A DNA stretch of 64,000 nucleotides from Stereum hirsutum FP-91666 SS1 (taxonomy: Eukaryota > Basidiomycota > Agaricomycetes > Russulales > Stereaceae), in assembly GCF_000264905.1 (NCBI RefSeq), contig NW_006763140.1:909575-973574 (forward strand). Reading direction: 5' to 3'. The translations under genes and the position numbers were made by a program. Below the pieces are notes generated by a model that ran no database searches, was not told the DNA's origin, and saw only the letters and a list, made by a program, of their open reading frames with translations. Shown here in pieces: positions 59,783-64,000 of this stretch; the first letter of the stretch is position 1, and the number at the start of each line of letters is the position of its first letter.

Positions 59783-62723
59783 ATGATTATCGAGGGCGAT
59801 GCTAAGGTGCCTCCGAGTGAAGACAACAATGAACTTCAGGCCGCTCAGGATCTTTCTCGAAGTAGATCAAGCGCGTCTTCAGCTGGTGGCCCGAGCTTGT
59901 CGTCTAGTCTACCTCGATATTCGGATGTGCCAAACAGGTCTTCTTTGAGGCCTCAATCTCCTCCAGCATCCCCTCCAGCGTCCATTCTGTCGAAAGAGAC
60001 GGACGCGACGGAACGCAATAGTGTCAGGTCGAGCTTCAGAAGTTCTGTGGCCTTCATTCCGACGCCAGGTGTCGAATCAAAAAGGCTGGAACGATACGTG
60101 GGTGTTTCATCGAGGTTTGGGCACAAGCAACGGACTGATGATTGCTGACCCTGTATGATGTACGATAGGAACCATGGACGTTGAGACTCGGGGTGGTCAT
60201 TGGAGGAGCGAGCGTTATGATCGCGACTGCAGTTGCGCTTGAAATCGCGCTGCTCTTGTCAATGAAACAAGATGGTCAGTCGGGCGGGCATGAAGTCTCA
60301 CTGTGTCTAACCTATGTTGCATGGTATTCTTCAAGGCTTTTCTGTACCACCTAAGAATGTGTTCGCATTTGTGTCACAGCAATTTCTGTTGGTAGGGACT
60401 TCTCATGATGTGCGCTTAGAGTGGCGCTGACGGCTGTCCACATAGTCCTTCTTCCCTACATTGCTCATCATCCCGCTCGTCTTCCTGATTCAAGCATTCG
60501 ACTGGGCCATTCGGTGGTGGCAGGTATGTCGTGTGGCTGAAGTTTCCTCGCGGCACCTATTGAGCGTCCCGGCATGTAGCCGTATCTTCTCCTTTCTCAT
60601 GGACGTGTCCGGGCAGAAGAGTCCCTTCTCCTTGATTATGTGAGTGGGACCGGTCGGCGATTTAATGATATCTCCTGATCTCTGATGTTTCCAAGCTCAG
60701 ATTTCTATGAAGTGCGTCCACCTCCCTTTCATCACGATATAAGCTCTAGAGTTCATTCGCATCCACCCAGTCGCGTGCGCGTACTCTGGAACGCCGGGAA
60801 ATGGAGACATGTACTCGTCATTGTCTCGACGCTTACCACGCTCTGCTCCTATGTCCTACAACCTTTGGCTGGCTCGATATTCTCAATACAAAACCGTCCG
60901 CAAAATTCTTGTGAGTTACTAGCACCCGTAGATACTCCATGTACTGACCGTGTGGACCTTATTTCAGTCACGGAAGTTGTTAGCACTCGAGCTATCGGGC
61001 TCTCACCAAATTTCGAAGACCTTACCGCCTTCTCTGCCGCGGCCGGAGTATGTGATTCACCATTTAAATACCTTGCCTATTAATGCCTCATCTCGCTATC
61101 TTCAGTTTGCCGAAGCATCAGGTATTTCCATCGCCATACCCATCCTGAACCGTGGGCTAATACTCGTTCGTAGCCTACAATGGCCTTCCTGACCCTCCAT
61201 TCGTGCTGGGAGGGTGGGCAGTCGCTCAGTTTGTTGTACGCCTCACTGACTGTGAATCGTCCCTTTCGTATCTCATCGCGTTTGTTGCAGGTCCCGAGCG
61301 ACACTTCTGGGAACGGCACCGTCGCCGTCAACACAACAGGCATCAAGGTTTCCCCTGGGTGCTCACAACCAACCGTACTGAAGCTGGTAACCAAATCGCC
61401 TAACGCTTTCACCATGCTCGCCGGATATGACGGCTGTACCATCACATCGACCTTGGACCCTTCCCACGGCCCACAGCAATACGGAGTCGCAAACATGTCC
61501 TATGCGAGTTGTAATATGTCGCCAAACCCCTTACCGAGCTTTGTCGAGTTCCAGCCCGTGATGTTTTGGTTCTATGATGCTACCACCGATGCGGGACCAC
61601 AAGCTCAGGGGATCTTCTGCGCCCCGACGCTCGAGGCGCACAACGTCGTGGCGGTAGCAGATATTGCGACGGGAAGTTTGATTGCAGTGGAGTCTTTTGC
61701 AGAGTTCTCACAGGATAACAACGTCACCAGCGCCGATGGCCCTCTCAAAGGATATGTTCCCAATGGGTGAGGGTTCCTGTAGATGATTCATATGTGCTAT
61801 ATCCTTATTGTGATCCTTCGGACAGGGTGGTCTTCGACCTTGGGGATAACTATGATGCGAGCGTGGCAGCGAGAGCGATATCCATCCAAACTGGGATTGT
61901 GAATGCGATCTTCAGAGCCGCCTTACAGATTGACCCTGAACTCACGACAGTGTTTGGCGATGGCGACGACAACGACGACGACGTTGGGTTCTTGGCTCTG
62001 ACTGAATCTGTCTATGTATGCCTTCAGACCTCATGGACAGCGTGACTCAAATGCTTGACTGCTGATATTTTCACCTTACAGACACAACATCTGGCTCTTG
62101 CGGCCAAGTCGGATTACTTCGTAGCCGTCAACGAAAGTGTACCGGCGATCTTGACCCAGTTACCTCCGCGTCTTTGGATCGAGTACGTACAGTTCTATGT
62201 TCAATCTGAATGTTCAAAGTCTGACCCATCCATTGTCCATGACTCTAGGCCTCTATCCGCACACATCCTGTCGGCCTTACTCCTTCTTCTTGGAACGAGC
62301 ACCATTGCCTTACACATACAACACCACTCCGCCCGCCGCCGAGTCTATCTCACACATCCTCCCGGCTCCATCGGCACGGTTCTTTCCCAGACGTCGCACT
62401 CTGGGTTCGGAGATGCGCTCTTCCCGTATGACGATGAAGCAGCCATGAGGTCCAAACTTGCGGGATTGAGATTCAAGCTGGACGACAGGACTGGAGCGAT
62501 CGTCGTAGATGAAGACGCGGTGAGCTACGGGAAGATGAAGGAGGGAGGTCGTGAGGGTGGTGTGTTCCAGTCTGCGACACCGAAGAGGAACAGTACGTGG
62601 GATGAGTTGGAACACGCGTCGGAAGACAACGCCGGATTTGGGCGGAGAAGAGGGTATGAGCGGGTGGGAAGCGGGGGTAGTGAAGAGCTTGCGCGACTTG
62701 CTGCTGCCGCAAGTCCCCGGTGA
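59783..62723 (+). CDS. DUF3433-type fungal membrane protein
   Basis: A large fungal-specific membrane protein of unknown function. The ATG at 59783 gives MIIEGDAKVPPSEDNNEL and a Ser/Pro-rich cytosolic region of about 120 residues. Helix 1 is VVIGGASVMIATAVALEIAL. The next exons give FFPTLLIIPLVFLIQAFDWA and, after an intron, QPYLLLSHGRVRAEESLLLD, the characteristic DUF3433 block (helix followed by QPY...LS...A..SLLLDY). A further helix block is WRHVLVIVSTLTTLCSYVLQ. The long extracellular/lumenal part has several N-glycosylation sequons (NTTG, NMS, NVT) and a GDGDDNDDD acidic loop; a last helix (HILSALLLLLGTSTIALHI) precedes a charged cytosolic tail ending AAASPR. About nine introns. Neighbours give no hint of its role. 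Confidence 0.82.
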
Positions 62724-63504
62724 TGACATGCGCGGTGCCGTCGTTTTACCTTTCAGTATGAAACAGTTCGAGTGATTTGCGTGCTAAGTTATCGAAGACA
62801 GGACTTTGCTTTGTTGCGCTTTCTCCGCTTTGTGTTGAGTGAGCGTCTGTATTTGTTTCGTGTATTCTTGTTTGTTTCTCGTACTTTTAATACATTACGG
62901 TAATCTACGGTATGCATGGTAGGTGGCACTGCGATTCCGTGCCTCGCCTCTACCTCCTTCGCACCGCTGGTGACTCATTGCACTTCTTCAAACCAACCAT
63001 GGTAGATGATCGATAACCCTAGGTATTCCCTTGAATAGAGCAGGTCACCAAGGAAAGGTCACCAAGAAAGCACCACCATCCTTCACCCGGAACCACATCC
63101 CGTCCGTCAGCCTACATCTCCTTCCCCCTCGTCAGCTCCATTGACAACAGTCCACCTTCGAAACAACGTCGGGCCTTCAATTGTCTCGTCACGAGGCCCT
63201 GGAGCCCGACCTGAACGAGAATCAAAGCTGCAACGTCTCGCACCGATTGCACAACAGTGCACTTGTCATTGGCCTCTACACTGCTCTTGGACTCCGCTCG
63301 TCATCGGCAAACGCTGACATTTCAACCAGTTGTTGTAGCATTCTCATTGCGATGCCCCGGGCCCTTCTCTCCTCAGACGAACTCCGAAGCAGGGCACATC
63401 GTAACGTGTCGAGATGGGCCTCAACAATCCATTGCACCGCTCAATGGGCCTTTCTCCCTTCCTCACCTGAACTCGCTCGCTCTTGAACTTTGCCCGAACT
63501 TCTC
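62724..63504. other. intergenic
   Basis: About 0.8 kb with the 3' end of the DUF3433 gene and the promoter of the next P450. No gene seen; overlapping short frames at 63181-63685 are treated as chance except where the P450 begins. Confidence 0.45.
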
Positions 63505-63510
63505 TTATAA
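63505..63510 (+). promoter_or_regulatory. TATA box of the 63.6 kb P450
   Basis: TTATAA about 72 bp upstream of the ATG at 63582, matching the promoter layout of the 26.0 kb paralogue. Confidence 0.45.
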
Positions 63511-63581
63511 ACACCATCGAGTGCTTCGTGTAGCTTTGACCCCCCCTTTTATTTTTGCTTCCATCAGCTGTACTACCCACC

Positions 63582-64000
63582 ATGTCTCAGGTCCTGCTCG
63601 GGCTAGTGTCTCTGCCAATTTTAAGCGGTCTGTTCTTGGTGTTGAGGGCTGTGAGACAATGGTTCAGACAGTCCCATTTGCATGACGTTCCTGGACCACC
63701 GCGGACGTCTCTCATCGCCGGTGAGTGGCTGTTTGCGGATTCAGAACCGTGAGGATATATCGTTTGACGAAGCGTTATGTGTCGCATCCAGGCAATCTTA
63801 AACAGATATTCAATCTCGACGCATGGGAATTCCTACGGGAGATTGGAACGTACGGGAAGGTCGTCCGCATATGGGGTCTGTTTGGTGTGAGTGGTTTTCT
63901 TTGTCTCTTGGGACTTCTTTGGAGCTGACCAGTGTCAACATCTTCGCCATCATCACCACAGGATACGCAGTTGTATGTCAGTGACCCGAAAGCATTGCAC
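63582..64000 (+). CDS. cytochrome P450, paralogue 3, 5' part only
   Basis: The first exons of a third member of the local P450 family, cut by the window end. The ATG at 63582 gives MSQVLLGLVSLPILSG (N-terminal membrane anchor), then VPGPPRTSLIAG to a donor. Exon 2 encodes NLKQIFNLDAWEFLREIGTY and GKVVRIWGLFG, ending at GTGAGT. Exon 3 begins DTQLYVSDPKALH and leaves the window. It is closer to the 30.4-33.0 kb copy than to the 26.0 kb copy in these exons, and has the same intron positions as both. Haem and I-helix regions lie outside, so function cannot be checked. Confidence 0.9.

Overview
The window is nuclear DNA of a filamentous basidiomycete, most likely an Agaricomycete (mushroom or polypore type). 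The genes are cut by many short introns, usually about 45-110 bp, with GTRNGY donors and CAG/TAG acceptors. Both strands are used and there are no operons. The gene families are typical of this group: several cytochrome P450s, a TRI5-type terpene cyclase remnant, an MCT-like permease, ERG25, and a DUF3433 membrane protein. All exon structures given here were read by eye from splice signals and family motifs.

Layout. 1-2.6 kb: no recognisable large gene; it holds a 390-bp element with inverted ends and one possible small two-exon gene. 2.65-4.89 kb (-): a P450. 4.9-8.4 kb: mostly empty, with a hairpin-forming repeat. 8.4-10.8 kb (+): MCT-like major facilitator. 11.5-13.0 kb (-): FAD amine oxidase. 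13.6-15.7 kb (-): O-acetylhomoserine sulfhydrylase. 16.5-18.0 kb (-): NAD(P)-dependent epimerase/reductase. 19.5-20.8 kb (+): C-4 methylsterol oxidase ERG25, with a possible SREBP site upstream. 21.6-23.2 kb (+): metallo-beta-lactamase-fold hydrolase. 23.7-24.9 kb (+): epoxide-hydrolase-like alpha/beta hydrolase. 26.0-28.4 kb (+) and 30.4-33.0 kb (-): two paralogous P450s facing each other; a third paralogue begins at 63.6 kb and runs off the window. 33-36.4 kb: decayed, duplicated sequence ending in a three-copy tandem repeat. 36.5-37.9 kb (+): TMEM19/DUF92 membrane protein. 38.5-40.9 kb (-): secreted aspartic protease with an intronic minisatellite. 41.5-44.2 kb: remnants of TRI5-type terpene cyclases, at least one clearly a pseudogene. 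44.2-47.9 kb: no recognised gene, some weak small-gene signals. 47.9-50.5 kb (+): Sfp1-like zinc-finger regulator. 50.5-57.1 kb: long gene-poor stretch. 57.1-59.1 kb (+): DMT/EamA transporter. 59.8-62.7 kb (+): DUF3433 membrane protein.

How the genes may work together. The first 33 kb is rich in oxidative and detoxification functions: three P450s, an FAD oxidase, a short-chain-type reductase, an epoxide hydrolase, an MBL hydrolase and an exporter-type permease. These are interleaved with primary metabolism (sulfur assimilation, ergosterol). With the dead terpene cyclase near 43 kb this resembles an eroded or dispersed secondary-metabolism neighbourhood, but no intact core synthase is visible, so this is inference only. 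I did not find a clearly new biological system. The most interesting items are the TRI5 pseudogene, the P450 paralogue trio with flanking direct repeats, the 35.0-36.4 kb tandem array, the candidate sterol regulatory site at ERG25, and several unannotated small two-exon ORFs.
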